Source: Herbaspirillum sp. WKF16
GTDB taxonomy: Bacteria > Pseudomonadota > Gammaproteobacteria > Burkholderiales > Burkholderiaceae_D
DNA: 64,000 nt
NCBI RefSeq assembly: GCF_028993615.1
Contig: NZ_CP118632.1
Span: 4,526,001 to 4,590,000, forward strand
Direction of reading: 5' to 3'
Positions 28,793 to 38,454 of the stretch are shown in pieces (within the stretch, counting starts at the first letter, position 1; every line of letters begins with the position of its first letter). The translations under genes and the position numbers were made by a program. The notes under the pieces were generated by a model that searched no databases, had not been told where the DNA came from, and saw only the letters and a list, made by a program, of their open reading frames with translations.

Positions 28793-30358
28793 TTATGCCG
28801 CGGGCGTGACGGATGCGGCCGGCGCCGCGCGCTGCGAGGATTGGTTGATCGCGGCGGCCAGCACCGTCTCCTGGGTCAGGTCCTGGTTGACGAAGTCGCC
28901 GCGCAGCTTGCCTTCGCCGATGACCAGCACGCGGTCCGACACGCCCAGCACCTCGGCCAGTTCGGACGACACCATGATGATCGCCAGCCCCTGCCGGGCC
29001 AGCTCCGAGATGAGCCGGTAGATCTCGGCCTTGGCGCCGACATCGACGCCGCGCGTGGGCTCGTCCAGGATCAGCACCTTGGGTTGGGCCAACAGCATCT
29101 TGGCCAGCACCGCCTTTTGCTGGTTGCCGCCGGACAGGCCGGTAATCGACAGGAAGGGGCTGGCGGTCTTGACGCGCATGCGGTCGATCTCGTCGTGGAT
29201 GACCTTCAGTTCGGCATCGGCATCGACGCGGGTGCGGCGCGAGAAGCGATCCAGCACGGTGAGCGTGATGTTCTGGCCGACGCTGAGATCGGGCACGATG
29301 CCGTGATGCTTGCGGTCCTCCGGCACCATGCACAGCCCAAGGCGGATCGACTTGAGCGGCGTGGCGGTATCGACCTTGGCGCCGGCCATCCAGACCTCGC
29401 CTTCATGGCGGCCGGGATAGGCGCCGAAGATCGCCGACACCAGCTCGGTGCGCCCGGCGCCTACCAGGCCGGCAATGCCGAGGATCTCCCCGCGCCGCAC
29501 CGAGAAGGAGACGTCGTCGACGCGCTTGCGGCGCGGATTGTCGACGTCGAAGCAGGTGATGTTGCGGGCCTCCAGCAGCACCTCGCCGATCTCGTGGCTG
29601 CGCTCGGGATACATCGCCGTGATCTCGCGCCCGACCATCTGCGTGATGATCCGGTCGACGTCGAGGGCCTGCATCGGCGTGGTGGCGATGTGCTTGCCGT
29701 CGCGGATCACGGAAATGGTGTCGCAGACCTCGGCCACCTCGTCGAGCTTGTGCGAGATGTAGACGCAGGCCACGCCGCGCGCCTTGAGGTCCTTGATGAT
29801 CTTGAGCAGGACTGCGATCTCGGAGGCCGTCAACGAGGAGGACGGCTCGTCCAGGATCAGCAGGCGCGCCTTCTTGTTGAGCGCCTTGGCGATCTCCACC
29901 AGTTGCTGGTGGCCGCCGCCGTATTGCATGACCGGCAGCGCCACGTTGATGTCGGGCATGTTCAGCTCGCGCATGAGTTCCTCGGCGCGGCGATACATGG
30001 CGGGATAGTTCATGCGGCCGCCGGGCAGCGTGATCTCGTGCCCCATGAAGATGTTCTCGGCCACCGACAGCTCGGGCACCAGCATCAACTCCTGGTGGAT
30101 GATGACGATGCCGGCCGCCTCGGTGTCGCGCACCGATTGCGCCACGAGCGGCTTGCCGTCCCACAGGATCTCGCCGTCCCAGGTGCCGTGCGGATAGACG
30201 CCGGAGAGGATCTTCATCAAGGTGGATTTGCCCGCGCCGTTCTCGCCGCACAGGCCGACGCATTCGCCGGCCCTGATCTTCAGGTCGATGCCGTCGAGGG
30301 CGCGCACACCGCCGAACTGCTTGGCGATGCCTTTCATTTCTAACAGGTACTCGGACAT
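28793..30358 (-). CDS. xylG: Xylose ABC transporter ATP-binding protein
   Basis: 521 residues with two fused ABC domains. The first has the intact Walker [15 protein letters not shown], the signature [14 protein letters not shown] and Walker [11 protein letters not shown]. The second has a degenerate Walker A-like segment ([10 protein letters not shown]) and [16 protein letters not shown] with [10 protein letters not shown]. This asymmetric layout is standard for sugar importers such as XylG, RbsA and AraG. Located between xylF and xylH. Confidence 0.94.
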   Translation of the reverse strand: MSEYLLEMKGIAKQFGGVRALDGIDLKIRAGECVGLCGENGAGKSTLMKILSGVYPHGTWDGEILWDGKPLVAQSVRDTEAAGIVIIHQELMLVPELSVAENIFMGHEITLPGGRMNYPAMYRRAEELMRELNMPDINVALPVMQYGGGHQQLVEIAKALNKKARLLILDEPSSSLTASEIAVLLKIIKDLKARGVACVYISHKLDEVAEVCDTISVIRDGKHIATTPMQALDVDRIITQMVGREITAMYPERSHEIGEVLLEARNITCFDVDNPRRKRVDDVSFSVRRGEILGIAGLVGAGRTELVSAIFGAYPGRHEGEVWMAGAKVDTATPLKSIRLGLCMVPEDRKHHGIVPDLSVGQNITLTVLDRFSRRTRVDADAELKVIHDEIDRMRVKTASPFLSITGLSGGNQQKAVLAKMLLAQPKVLILDEPTRGVDVGAKAEIYRLISELARQGLAIIMVSSELAEVLGVSDRVLVIGEGKLRGDFVNQDLTQETVLAAAINQSSQRAAPAASVTPAA

Positions 30359-30460
30359 GACTGCTCTCGTGGGGAAGGACGGGGGGCGTTGCGCCGGACT
30401 GCGCGCGCGAGCATCCGGACGGGCGCGCGGCCCGTCGCGGATGGCTCGCGGCGGCAGCGC

Positions 30461-31477
30461 TTACTTGCCGTCGATCTGCGCTTGCGTGTAGAAGCCGTCC
30501 TGCACCAGGATGTTGACGTTGGACTTGGTCAGCAGGATCGGCTTGAGCAGGATGGTGTCGACCTTCTTGACGCCGTTGTCGTACTGCGCGTTGTAGGTCG
30601 GCTTCTCGTTGCGCGCCAGGTGCACCGACAGCGCCGCCGCTTCGCTGGCGATCAGCTTCAGGGGCTTGTAGACGGTCATGGTCTGGGTGCCGGCGATGAC
30701 GCGCTTGACGGCGGCGATGTCGGCGTCCTGGCCCGACACCGGCACCTTGCCGGCCAGCTTCTGCGCGGCCAGCGCCTGGATCGCGCCGCCGGCGGTGCCG
30801 TCGTTGGAGGCGACAATGGCGTCGATCTTGTTATTGTTGGCCGTCAGCGCGTTCTCGACGATGGAGAGCGCCTCGGTCGGGTTCCATTCCTTGACCCATT
30901 GCTGCCCGACCACCTTGATGTCGCCCTTGTCGATGAGCGGCTGCAGCACCTTCATCTGGCCGGCGCGGAACATCTTGGCGTTGTTGTCGGTGGGCGAGCC
31001 GCCCAGCAGGTAGTAGTTGCCCTTGGGCTGGGCCTTGACCACGCCTTCGGCCTGCATCTCGCCGACCTTCTCGTTGTCGAAGGAGATGTAGGCGTCGACG
31101 TCGGCATTGAGGATCAGGCGGTCATAGGAGAGCACCTTGATGCCGGCCTTCTTGGCTTCCTTGATGGTGTTGGTCAGCACGGTGGCGTTGAAGGGGACGA
31201 TCACGATGACGTCCACGCCGCGCGAGATCAGGTTCTCGATCTGGGAGATCTGGCGCGCCTCGCTGGCGTCGGCCGATTGCACGAACACCTTGGCGCCCAG
31301 CTTCTCGGCGGCCGCGGTGAAGAAGTCGCGGTCGCGCGCCCAGCGCTCGACGCGCAGGTCGTCGATCGAGAAGCCGATCTTGGGGTTCTTGGCGTCGGCC
31401 ATGGCGCTGGTGCCGACCAGCGACATCGTGGTCGCCGCCATCAATGCCAATACACTTTTTTTCAGGATCGCGTTCAT
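30461..31477 (-). CDS. xylF: Periplasmic D-xylose-binding protein
   Basis: 338 residues with a signal peptide (ALMAATTMSLVGTSAMA). The mature part is strikingly similar to E. coli XylF: IGFSIDDLRVERWARDRDFF, AKVFVQSADASE, ISFDNEKVGEMQA and NALTANNNKIDAIVASND. It delivers xylose to XylGH. It is the first gene of the operon; GGAG lies shortly before the ATG. The 102-base gap to xylG is the longest in the operon, which often lets the binding protein be made in excess. Confidence 0.95.
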   Translation of the reverse strand: MNAILKKSVLALMAATTMSLVGTSAMADAKNPKIGFSIDDLRVERWARDRDFFTAAAEKLGAKVFVQSADASEARQISQIENLISRGVDVIVIVPFNATVLTNTIKEAKKAGIKVLSYDRLILNADVDAYISFDNEKVGEMQAEGVVKAQPKGNYYLLGGSPTDNNAKMFRAGQMKVLQPLIDKGDIKVVGQQWVKEWNPTEALSIVENALTANNNKIDAIVASNDGTAGGAIQALAAQKLAGKVPVSGQDADIAAVKRVIAGTQTMTVYKPLKLIASEAAALSVHLARNEKPTYNAQYDNGVKKVDTILLKPILLTKSNVNILVQDGFYTQAQIDGK

Positions 31478-31903
31478 TGCCTAGTCTCCGATATTCATTA
31501 TGTTTTTAAGGGGGCGCATTCCCGTGCTCGGCTGGTGCCGTTCCTGATTATCTTTGTGCCGCTGTTTTTTCTGTCGCGACCGCGCCGGGGGATGAGTCGA
31601 CTTCTCTTTTCGCTTGGCAAGCTGGCGGGGAACGCATCGTCCCCGCTTGCCGCCGCACACCGCCGGCGCGCTGGAAACGCGGCCGACATTGATGTGATGG
31701 CGATACTAGCGCTCGCCGATTCCTGTCTACAATTACGAAATTCACCAATCGGGGTAGCGATTCTTTTTGTTGCGATTGCACAAAATCGTGATTCGGCCGG
31801 CGGATCGCTACAATCCTTGAAAACGAAATGGACGACCCGCCGCCGGTTAAAAAAAGTACAAGAAGGCCGGCGGCATGGACAAAGAAGATCAGGAGACGGC
31901 AAA
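31478..31903. promoter_or_regulatory. Divergent xylF/xylR regulatory gap
   Basis: A 426-base gap without a credible gene between two divergent units. Around 31735-31795 it is A/T-rich and contains repeated GCGATT elements (31757-31762 and 31772-31777) and ATCGTGATTCGG nearby, spaced about 15 bases. These are candidate half-sites for XylR, which binds direct repeats in E. coli. AGGAGA at 31891-31896 is the xylR ribosome site. Confidence 0.4.
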
Positions 31904-33169
31904 GTGGCAAAAGTGCCAACAGTGCATAGGATTGCGTTGCTGTTCAACGGCAACAAGATATTCGACCGCGACATCATCGCCGGCATCGGCGAATATCTGA
32001 CCAGCACGCGCGCCTCCTGGGATCTGTACCTGGAAGAGGACTTCCGCTGCCGCCTGCAAGACATCGAGCGCTGGCAGGGGCACGGCTTCATCGCCGACTT
32101 CGACGACCCGGCCGTGTGCGATGCGCTCTCGCGCGTGCAGCAACCGGTGGTGGCCATTGGCGGCTCCTACGCCGACGAGGCCGACTATCCAGCCGGCCGC
32201 ACCTATGTCGCCACCGACAATTTCAAGCTGGTCAAGCTGGCCTACGATCACCTGATCGAGGCCGGCCTGCAGCACTTCGGTTGTTTCAGCCTGCCCCAGG
32301 CGGACGTCAACCGCTGGGCGCAGGAACGCGAAAAGGCCTTCGAGGCGCTGATGCAGCGCGACGGCATCCATGGCCATGTGTATCGCGGCGTGGGCACCAG
32401 CGCGCAATCCTGGGACGCCGCCGTGGAGCAGCAGATCGCCTGGCTGCGCAGCCTGCCCAAGCCGATCGGCATCATCGCCGTGACCGACGCGCGCGCCCGC
32501 CAGCTGTTGCAGGCCTGCCTGTGCGCGGGCATCGCCGTGCCGGAACAGGTGGCCCTGATCGGCATCGACAACGATCCGCTGGCGCGCGTGCTGACGCGGG
32601 TGGAGCTGAGCTCGGTGATCCAGGGCACGGTCGAGATGGGCCGCACCGCGGCTCACCTGCTGCACCAGATGCTGCATGGCGCGCGCTTTCCGGACACGCG
32701 CATCCTGGTGCCGCCGGTGGGCATCAACGTGCTGGCCTCCAGCCGCCACGAGGCGCGCAACCATCCGCACGTGATGCAGGCGATGCACTTCATCCGCCAG
32801 TACGCCTGCCAGGGCATCAAGACCGAACAGGTGGCCGACTATGTCGGCATCTCGCGCTCTTCGCTGGAATGGTATTTCCGGCGCGAGCTGGATCGCAGCG
32901 TGCACGACGAGATCCTGCGCTTCAAGCTCGACGCCGCCAAGCGCCTGCTGCAGGCGGCCGACAGCCATGCGGCCGACATCGCCGTGACCTGCGGCTTCAC
33001 CTCGGTGCAGTACATGCACGCAGTGTTCAAGCGCGAGCTGGGCTGCACGCCGAAGGAATACCAGGAACAGCTGGCCGCCGGCGCCGGGCCGGCGCAGCAG
33101 GAGGCGGCCCGGCCGCGCAGGAAATTGACCGCGGCGGGCTCGCCCGCCGCCACGGGAACCACCATTTGA
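31904..33169 (+). CDS. xylR: XylR-type xylose-responsive activator (AraC family)
   Basis: 421 residues from GTG 31904, chosen because AGGAGA sits 7 bases upstream and the E. coli XylR match starts immediately (HRIALLFNGNKIFDRD). The N-terminal LacI-like xylose-binding domain includes DLYLEEDFRCRLQDIE, GIIAVTDARARQLLQACL and LIGIDNDPLARVL. The C-terminal AraC domain holds AMHFIRQYACQGIKTEQVAD and TCGFTSVQYMHAVFKRELG. It should activate the divergent xyl operon with xylose. Its C-terminal tail of ~35 residues is low-complexity. In E. coli this regulator controls the isomerase pathway; here it sits on an oxidative operon. Confidence 0.93.
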   Translation: MAKVPTVHRIALLFNGNKIFDRDIIAGIGEYLTSTRASWDLYLEEDFRCRLQDIERWQGHGFIADFDDPAVCDALSRVQQPVVAIGGSYADEADYPAGRTYVATDNFKLVKLAYDHLIEAGLQHFGCFSLPQADVNRWAQEREKAFEALMQRDGIHGHVYRGVGTSAQSWDAAVEQQIAWLRSLPKPIGIIAVTDARARQLLQACLCAGIAVPEQVALIGIDNDPLARVLTRVELSSVIQGTVEMGRTAAHLLHQMLHGARFPDTRILVPPVGINVLASSRHEARNHPHVMQAMHFIRQYACQGIKTEQVADYVGISRSSLEWYFRRELDRSVHDEILRFKLDAAKRLLQAADSHAADIAVTCGFTSVQYMHAVFKRELGCTPKEYQEQLAAGAGPAQQEAARPRRKLTAAGSPAATGTTI

Positions 33170-33206
33170 CGAACCGAACGATGAGCTTGCCGCGCAGGCC
33201 GTCGCC

Positions 33207-34283
33207 ATGATGAACACGATGACGCACTTCACTATCTCCAGCAGCGCTACCGACAGCGGTATCAAGCTCTACACCTTGTCCAACGTATCGGGCATGCGCG
33301 TGCTCGTCAGCGAGCGCGGCGCGGCGCTGGTGTCCTGGTGGGCGCCGGACCGCTACGGCCGCCAGGCCGACATCCTGCTCGGCTACCAGGGCCACGACGA
33401 CTACATCGCCAACCGCGCCTATTTCGGCAGCATCGTCGGCCGCTGGTGCAACCGCATCGCCGACGCCCGTTTCACGCTGGACGGCGTCGGCTACCAGGTG
33501 CACCGCAACGAAGGCGACAACCACCTGCACGGGGGCGAAGGCGGCTTTCACCTGGCCCCATGGCAGGTGCAGCCGGATCCAGAAGGATTGCGCATGACCC
33601 TGGCCTCGCCGCACGGCAGCGCCGGTTTCCCCGGCAACGTCCTGGCCTCGGTGCTGTACCGGCTGGATGACGAAGGCCGGCTGCGCATCGACTACACCGC
33701 CACTACCGATGCGCCGACGCCGCTGAACCTGACCTCGCACGGCTACTTCAACCTCAACGGCGGCGCCGGCGACATCCGCGACCACGTGCTGTCCATCGAC
33801 GCCGACGCCTACCTGCCGGTGAATGGCGAGCTCATCCCAGAACGGATCGCCGACGTCGCCGGCAGCGCGTTCGATTTCCGCAAGCCGGCGCCTATCGGCC
33901 CGCGACTCGCATGGCCGGACGAACAACTCAAGGTAGCCGGCGGCTTCGACCACTGCTACTGCCTGCGCAAGGCCGAGCATGACGGCCACGGCCAGGTGCG
34001 CGGCGACGCGCCCCTGCGCGAAGTGGCCACGGTCTACGACCCCGGTTCCGGCCGCCAGCTGACCGTCTCGACCACCGAGGCCGGCCTGCAGTTCTACAGC
34101 GGCAACTTCCTGGCAGGCGTGCAGGGACGCGGCGAACGGCCGTATGCGGTGCATGACGGTTTCTGCCTGGAGGCGCAGGCCTATCCCAACCAGATCAACA
34201 CCGCCGACAGCGAAGCGGTGATCCTGCGCCCCGGACGGGTCTACCGCCAGAGCACGGTCTACCGGTTGAGCGTGAGGGACTGA
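33207..34283 (+). CDS. galM: Aldose 1-epimerase (mutarotase)
   Basis: 358 residues. Family signs are NRIADARFTLDGVGYQ, the His in NEGDNHLHGGEGGFH, LTSHGYFNLNGG and the catalytic Glu near CLEAQAYPNQIN. Mutarotases interconvert alpha and beta sugar anomers. It begins 38 bases after xylR on the same strand, so it likely serves xylose anomers before the dehydrogenase. No strong ribosome site is visible; ATG 33219 is an alternative start. Confidence 0.93.
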   Translation: MMNTMTHFTISSSATDSGIKLYTLSNVSGMRVLVSERGAALVSWWAPDRYGRQADILLGYQGHDDYIANRAYFGSIVGRWCNRIADARFTLDGVGYQVHRNEGDNHLHGGEGGFHLAPWQVQPDPEGLRMTLASPHGSAGFPGNVLASVLYRLDDEGRLRIDYTATTDAPTPLNLTSHGYFNLNGGAGDIRDHVLSIDADAYLPVNGELIPERIADVAGSAFDFRKPAPIGPRLAWPDEQLKVAGGFDHCYCLRKAEHDGHGQVRGDAPLREVATVYDPGSGRQLTVSTTEAGLQFYSGNFLAGVQGRGERPYAVHDGFCLEAQAYPNQINTADSEAVILRPGRVYRQSTVYRLSVRD

Positions 34284-34395
34284 GGGCCTGGCCGGCGGAC
34301 GGTTCGTCTTTTGTCAGAGACCTGTAAGGGCAGGCTGCAATGATCCTCCCCGGCATACCGGGATATTTGCAGAAGGCGCCGCATCGACCAAAGCA

Positions 34396-34425
34396 AAAGC
34401 CCGCTCGAAGCGGGCTTTCTTTTTT
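34396..34425 (+). terminator. Rho-independent terminator after galM
   Basis: AAAGCCCGCT-CGA-AGCGGGCTTT followed by CTTTTTT. The stem also has A residues on the left side, so it could act in both directions between galM and the convergent gene. Confidence 0.85.
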
Positions 34426-34462
34426 GGCGCGGGAGGCTGCGATTGTTCTGCGGCCTGGGCGA

Positions 34463-34960
34463 TCAGTAAGTCAGGGTAACGGTCACGGTATCCGAGTAGG
34501 CGCCGGCCAGCGGCGTCTGCGCGGCCGCGATCTGGCCGTACACCGTCAGTGTTTGCACCAGGCCCGAACCGGTGCCGGTCTGCGTGTCGGTGCCGATGGT
34601 CGAGCCCCAGTTGTTGGTGCGGCCCGAGTCGCGGTACAGCGCGTAGTTCAGCGTGCCGCCGCCGGTGGCGCTCATCTTGCGGCTGGTGACCGTCGAGCCG
34701 CTGCCGGTGCCGGCGTCAAGGCCGACGTTGTAGCTGGTGCCGTTGGTGCACAGCACCGTGATGCTGCCGGTCTGGTTCACCAGCGCCTGGGTGTAGGCGC
34801 CGAAGGCGATCGCCGAACCGACCACGGTGCAGGCGGCAACCACCGAGGCGCTGATCGTCAGCGAGGCGCTGGCCGTGGCCGCGTGCGACGGGGCCGAGGA
34901 AGCCAGCATGACAGCGGCGATGGATGCGCAGACGAAGCGATTTTTCTTGGCAAAAAACAT
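34463..34960 (-). CDS. Spore-coat-U-domain secreted protein
   Basis: 165 residues from ATG 34960, which has AGGAGA at good spacing. A signal peptide (SIAAVMLASSAPSHA) is followed by an SCPU-type domain with two Cys (AACTVVG, VLCTNGT) and the end AGAYSDTVTVTLTY. Such proteins are usually subunits of secreted chaperone/usher fibres. Here no chaperone, usher or sister subunit gene is adjacent, so it is an orphan that must use machinery elsewhere or act alone. Confidence 0.88.
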   Translation of the reverse strand: MFFAKKNRFVCASIAAVMLASSAPSHAATASASLTISASVVAACTVVGSAIAFGAYTQALVNQTGSITVLCTNGTSYNVGLDAGTGSGSTVTSRKMSATGGGTLNYALYRDSGRTNNWGSTIGTDTQTGTGSGLVQTLTVYGQIAAAQTPLAGAYSDTVTVTLTY

Positions 34961-35252
34961 GTTGATTCTCCTGGGGATCCCTGCGCTGTCCTCGCCCTGT
35001 GCGAGAACTTCTGTGTGCAGCGGGTATGGAGACACTTTAGTTTTTTGCCCGGCTCATCGGCATCGGGGCATTCCTGAAAGCTCGGCCGCAAGCATCAGGC
35101 GTTTCCCCATCAGGGTTTTCCCTGGCGTGGACAACAGTCGGCGCAGGCCGGCGGCGGGATTGCAGGATGGAAACGAAGGCGCAGCCCTGGCGCCCGGAAT
35201 CGCCTTGGTTAACAGGAAAGGGGCGAATGTTCCGGTAGACTGGGAACGGCAT

Positions 35253-35282
35253 GGGAGAAATTACGCAGATTTCTCCCTTTTT
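35253..35282 (+). terminator. Intrinsic terminator in the leader of the GGDEF-EAL gene
   Basis: GGGAGAAAT-TACGCAG-ATTTCTCCC followed by TTTTTG. It reads on the plus strand, yet no plus-strand gene lies upstream before galM and its own terminator. It therefore ends either an unannotated small RNA or the leader of the gene at 35371. The rest of the 410-base gap (34961-35370) has no gene; a second small hairpin (GGAATCG/CGATTCC, 35337-35356) lies just before the start codon. Confidence 0.65.
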
Positions 35283-35370
35283 GATTAATCGCGAACAAGA
35301 ACAAGCCCGTCGTCGCCTACTTGAACCGACGTCGGGGGAATCGAATGTCCGATTCCGGAACAGGATGTAA

Positions 35371-37380
35371 ATGTCGAATAGCGCCGCACCGGAAGAAGTG
35401 CTCCTCCCCACCGCAGATCCCGCCTCGCTGCGCCAGCTCATCCGGGCAGACCAGCTCACGGCCGTACGCCAGACCGTGCTGCTGTCGATCCCGGTCAACG
35501 CGGTGCTGGGGATCATCTCGACCGTGGTTGCCTGGAGCGCCGGCAAGCTGGGCATCGCGCTGCTCTGGCTGGCGTGCTCCGGGCTGGTGAACCTGCTGCG
35601 CGTGCTGGCGTGCAAGGCGCCGGTCGGACGCATCGCCGCCCTGCCGGTGATCGCGCGACTGCTGGGCGGCAAGACGCTCACGGCGGTCGACCTCAACCTG
35701 CGCGCGCACTGGATCCTGGCGCTGCTGTCGGGACTGGTATGGGCCGGCGTGCCGGCCCTGTGCGAGGGCTACACCACGCCGCAGACCCTGTTCTACCTGA
35801 CCTGCGTCTGCGGCATCACCGCCGGCGCGGTGACCCACGGCTTCGCCTATGCGCGCATCCCCATCAGCTTCATCACCCCGCCGTTGCTGTCCATCATCGT
35901 CTGCCTGGCCTGGCAGGGCGACACCACGCGGGTCGCCTTGTCGCTGGCCGTGCTGCTCTACCTGGCGGCGCTGATCAGGGGCTCGCGCGTGAGCGAGAAA
36001 CTGGTCTCCGACGCCAGCGCATCGAAGAACCGAGCCACTTCGGCGACCCAGGCGCTGGAAGTGGCGCACCGGAACCTGACCGGGTTCGCCGCCAGGATGC
36101 AGTACCAGGCGCAGCACGACCTCTTGACCGGCCTCCTGAGCCGCGCCGGCTTCATGGCGCGGGCCGGCGACCTGTTCGCCCGGCGCGAACATGAACTGTG
36201 CATGATGTTCCTGGACCTGGACGGCTTCAAGGTCATCAACGACGCCTACGGCCATGACGCCGGCGACCAGGTGCTGGTGGAAGTGGCCCAGCGCCTGGCC
36301 GCGGCGCTGGACGAGCAGTTCACGCTGGCGCGACTGGGCGGCGACGAGTTCGTCGTGGTGTACGCCTGCGCGCCGTCGGCCGAGCCGCCCGAAGCGGTCG
36401 CCGCGCGCCTGATCGATACGATCCGGCCGCCCTTCTCGCGCCGCGCCAACCCGCACATCGGCCTGAGCATCGGCATCCACCGCTCGGGCGCGGACGACAT
36501 CAATGAAATGCTGGTCTGTTCCGACGCCGCGCTGTATGAAGCCAAGCGACGCGGCCGCAACCGCTTCTGCGTCTTCAACGACACGCTCAACGCGCGCCTG
36601 CAGATGAAGCGCGACGTGGAGCGCGACCTGGCCGCGGCGCTGCGCGCGGGCGAGCTGCAGGTCTGGTTCCAGCCCATCGTCCGCCACAACGGCCGCACGC
36701 TCGACGGCTTCGAGGCGCTGCTGCGCTGGCAGCACCGCAAGCACGGCTGGATCGCTCCGCCCGACATCATCGAGATCGCCGCGCTGGCGGGCTTGTCGGA
36801 ACAACTGCTGGAATTCATCGTGGGCCAGGTGACGGAGATGATCCGCTTCCTGCATGCGGCCGGCCGCAGCGAGCTGCGGGTGGCGATGAACATCTCGCCG
36901 CGCGAGCTGGAGCGCATCCTGATCGACGACCTGGTGGCCGCCAGGCTGCGCGAATTCAGGCTGCCCGCCGCGATGCTGGAGATCGAGATCACCGAGGAGA
37001 CCGCGGTCGACCTGCAGGCCGCCCGCCAAACCCTGGCGGCGCTGGCCGAGCTGGGCGTGAGCATCGCCATCGACGACTTCGGCGTGGGCTATTCCTCGCT
37101 GGGCTTCCTGCGCCAGATGCACGTCTCGCGGGTGAAGATCGACCGCAGCTTCGTCACCGGCCTGTGCGGCAGCGCCGAGAGCCAGGCGCTGGTGCAGGCC
37201 GTGCTGCAGCTGTCGGACTCCTTCAACTTCCAGGTCGTGGCCGAGGGCGTGGAAAGCATGGACGACCTGCGCATGCTGCAGGACATGAACTGCCCCGCCA
37301 TGCAAGGTTATTACTTCTCGCCGCCGATGCCGGTCGAACAGGCCAGGCGATGGATAGGCGGCGAGACGGTGAACGCCTAG
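35371..37380 (+). CDS. Membrane GGDEF-EAL protein (c-di-GMP turnover)
   Basis: 669 residues. Four to six membrane helices occupy about the first 210 residues, in an unnamed sensor. The GGDEF domain has DLTGLLSRAGF and the intact active site RLGGDEFVVVY. The EAL domain has FEALLRWQHRKHG, NISPRELE, EITEETAVD, DDFGVGYSSL and VAEGVES, so both activities are possible. Such dual proteins often act in one direction only. The gene has a structured leader with a terminator. Its end overlaps the end of the convergent exporter gene by four bases. Confidence 0.93.
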   Translation: MSNSAAPEEVLLPTADPASLRQLIRADQLTAVRQTVLLSIPVNAVLGIISTVVAWSAGKLGIALLWLACSGLVNLLRVLACKAPVGRIAALPVIARLLGGKTLTAVDLNLRAHWILALLSGLVWAGVPALCEGYTTPQTLFYLTCVCGITAGAVTHGFAYARIPISFITPPLLSIIVCLAWQGDTTRVALSLAVLLYLAALIRGSRVSEKLVSDASASKNRATSATQALEVAHRNLTGFAARMQYQAQHDLLTGLLSRAGFMARAGDLFARREHELCMMFLDLDGFKVINDAYGHDAGDQVLVEVAQRLAAALDEQFTLARLGGDEFVVVYACAPSAEPPEAVAARLIDTIRPPFSRRANPHIGLSIGIHRSGADDINEMLVCSDAALYEAKRRGRNRFCVFNDTLNARLQMKRDVERDLAAALRAGELQVWFQPIVRHNGRTLDGFEALLRWQHRKHGWIAPPDIIEIAALAGLSEQLLEFIVGQVTEMIRFLHAAGRSELRVAMNISPRELERILIDDLVAARLREFRLPAAMLEIEITEETAVDLQAARQTLAALAELGVSIAIDDFGVGYSSLGFLRQMHVSRVKIDRSFVTGLCGSAESQALVQAVLQLSDSFNFQVVAEGVESMDDLRMLQDMNCPAMQGYYFSPPMPVEQARRWIGGETVNA

Positions 37381-38303
37381 GCCAGCGGCTTTTGCGCGGC
37401 CGCCGCGGACCCGCTTGCGGGTTTCTTCGCGCGCGTGGCCAGCCAGCACAGGATGGATCCGGCGCACACCAGTGAGGCGCCGATCCAGAACGAGCCCGGC
37501 AACGGCGCGCGCAGTAGCGCGGCCGACAGCGCCGACGAGAACACCGGGATGAAATAGGAGGCGCCGGCCAGCACCGTGACGTTGCCGTGCAGGATGCCGA
37601 CGTTCCACGCGGCATAGCCGAAGCCCATCGCGGCGGCCGCCAGCAGCAGGTAGACCGCGGCCGGCACGCTCCACGACATCTCCGGCTGCGGACCCAGGAA
37701 GAACTTCACCCACAGGCTCAGCGCCACCATCATGAAGAAGGGCGTGACGCCGTTCTTGCCCTGCGCCAGCAGGGTGGTCACGGTGCAGTACGCGGCCCAG
37801 ATGAGGGCGCCGGCGAGGGCCAGGCCGTAGCTCAGCGGGTTGTCGCGCAGATTGGCCAGCATCCCGGCCGCATCCAGCCCCTGGTCGCCGCCCAGCACCC
37901 AGGCGATGCCCAGCATGGACAGCACGAAGCCCGGTGCCGCCAGCCAGTTGGCGCGCTGCCCGCCGAAGACGATCGCGGCCACCAGCGTGAAGGTCGGCCA
38001 CAGGTAGTTGACCATCCCGACCTCGATCGCCTGCCGGCCGGTATCGGCATAGCCGATCGACAGCGCCAGGCACAGTTCATAGGCGACGAACAGCAGCCCG
38101 CCCCACGCCAGGTAGCGGCGCGGAAAATCACGCAGCCTGGGGAAGCCCACCGAGAACAGCAGGAACACCGAGCCCACCGTGTAGATCGCCGCCGCGCCGC
38201 CGGTGGCGCCGAGGTGTTCGCTCACGCTGCGGATCAGTCCGACGATGGCGCTCCAGAAGACCACGGCGCTCAGTCCGATCAAGGTTGCCTGCTTGCTGTT
38301 CAT
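37377..38303 (-). CDS. yddG: EamA-family exporter, YddG-like
   Basis: 308 residues from ATG 38303, with ten hydrophobic segments in two EamA repeats. MNSKQATLIGLSAVVFWSAI, GYADTGRQAIEVGMVNYLWP and GYAAWNVGILHGNVTVLAGA agree with YddG, the exporter of aromatic amino acids and related metabolites. The C terminus is Ala- and Lys-rich. It is divergent from the heme receptor gene across a gap holding a Fur-like box, which may be coincidental for this gene. Confidence 0.85.
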   Translation of the reverse strand: MNSKQATLIGLSAVVFWSAIVGLIRSVSEHLGATGGAAAIYTVGSVFLLFSVGFPRLRDFPRRYLAWGGLLFVAYELCLALSIGYADTGRQAIEVGMVNYLWPTFTLVAAIVFGGQRANWLAAPGFVLSMLGIAWVLGGDQGLDAAGMLANLRDNPLSYGLALAGALIWAAYCTVTTLLAQGKNGVTPFFMMVALSLWVKFFLGPQPEMSWSVPAAVYLLLAAAAMGFGYAAWNVGILHGNVTVLAGASYFIPVFSSALSAALLRAPLPGSFWIGASLVCAGSILCWLATRAKKPASGSAAAAQKPLA

Positions 38304-38429
38304 TGCTGCTTTCACTTTGCAGTGGCCATAAAAAGGGGCTACAGGATAAGCCAAGCGCAGCATGCGCGCAGCGCCGTCCTTGCCGTTGCGCTACATAAAG
38401 TTACATGGCGGATAAACCAATTTACAAAT

Positions 38430-38454
38430 TAAATGATAATGATTCTTGTTTATG
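38430..38454 (+). promoter_or_regulatory. Fur-box-like site upstream of the heme receptor
   Basis: AATGATAATGATTCTTGTTT begins with a strong match to the left half of the Fur consensus GATAATGATAATCATTATC. It is ~140 bases before the chosen ATG, leaving room for a promoter and leader. Confidence 0.65.

Noticed and set aside
35040..35252. c-di-GMP riboswitch before the GGDEF-EAL gene
   Set aside because: Short GCAAGC- and GAAAG-like pieces occur, but the conserved core and pairing of the known class I or II aptamers could not be laid out.
35317..38073. Very long open frame antisense to the GGDEF-EAL and exporter genes
   Set aside because: It mirrors GC-rich codon structure, has repetitive Arg/Gly/His/Gln composition and no ribosome site. 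The sense frames have clear domains.
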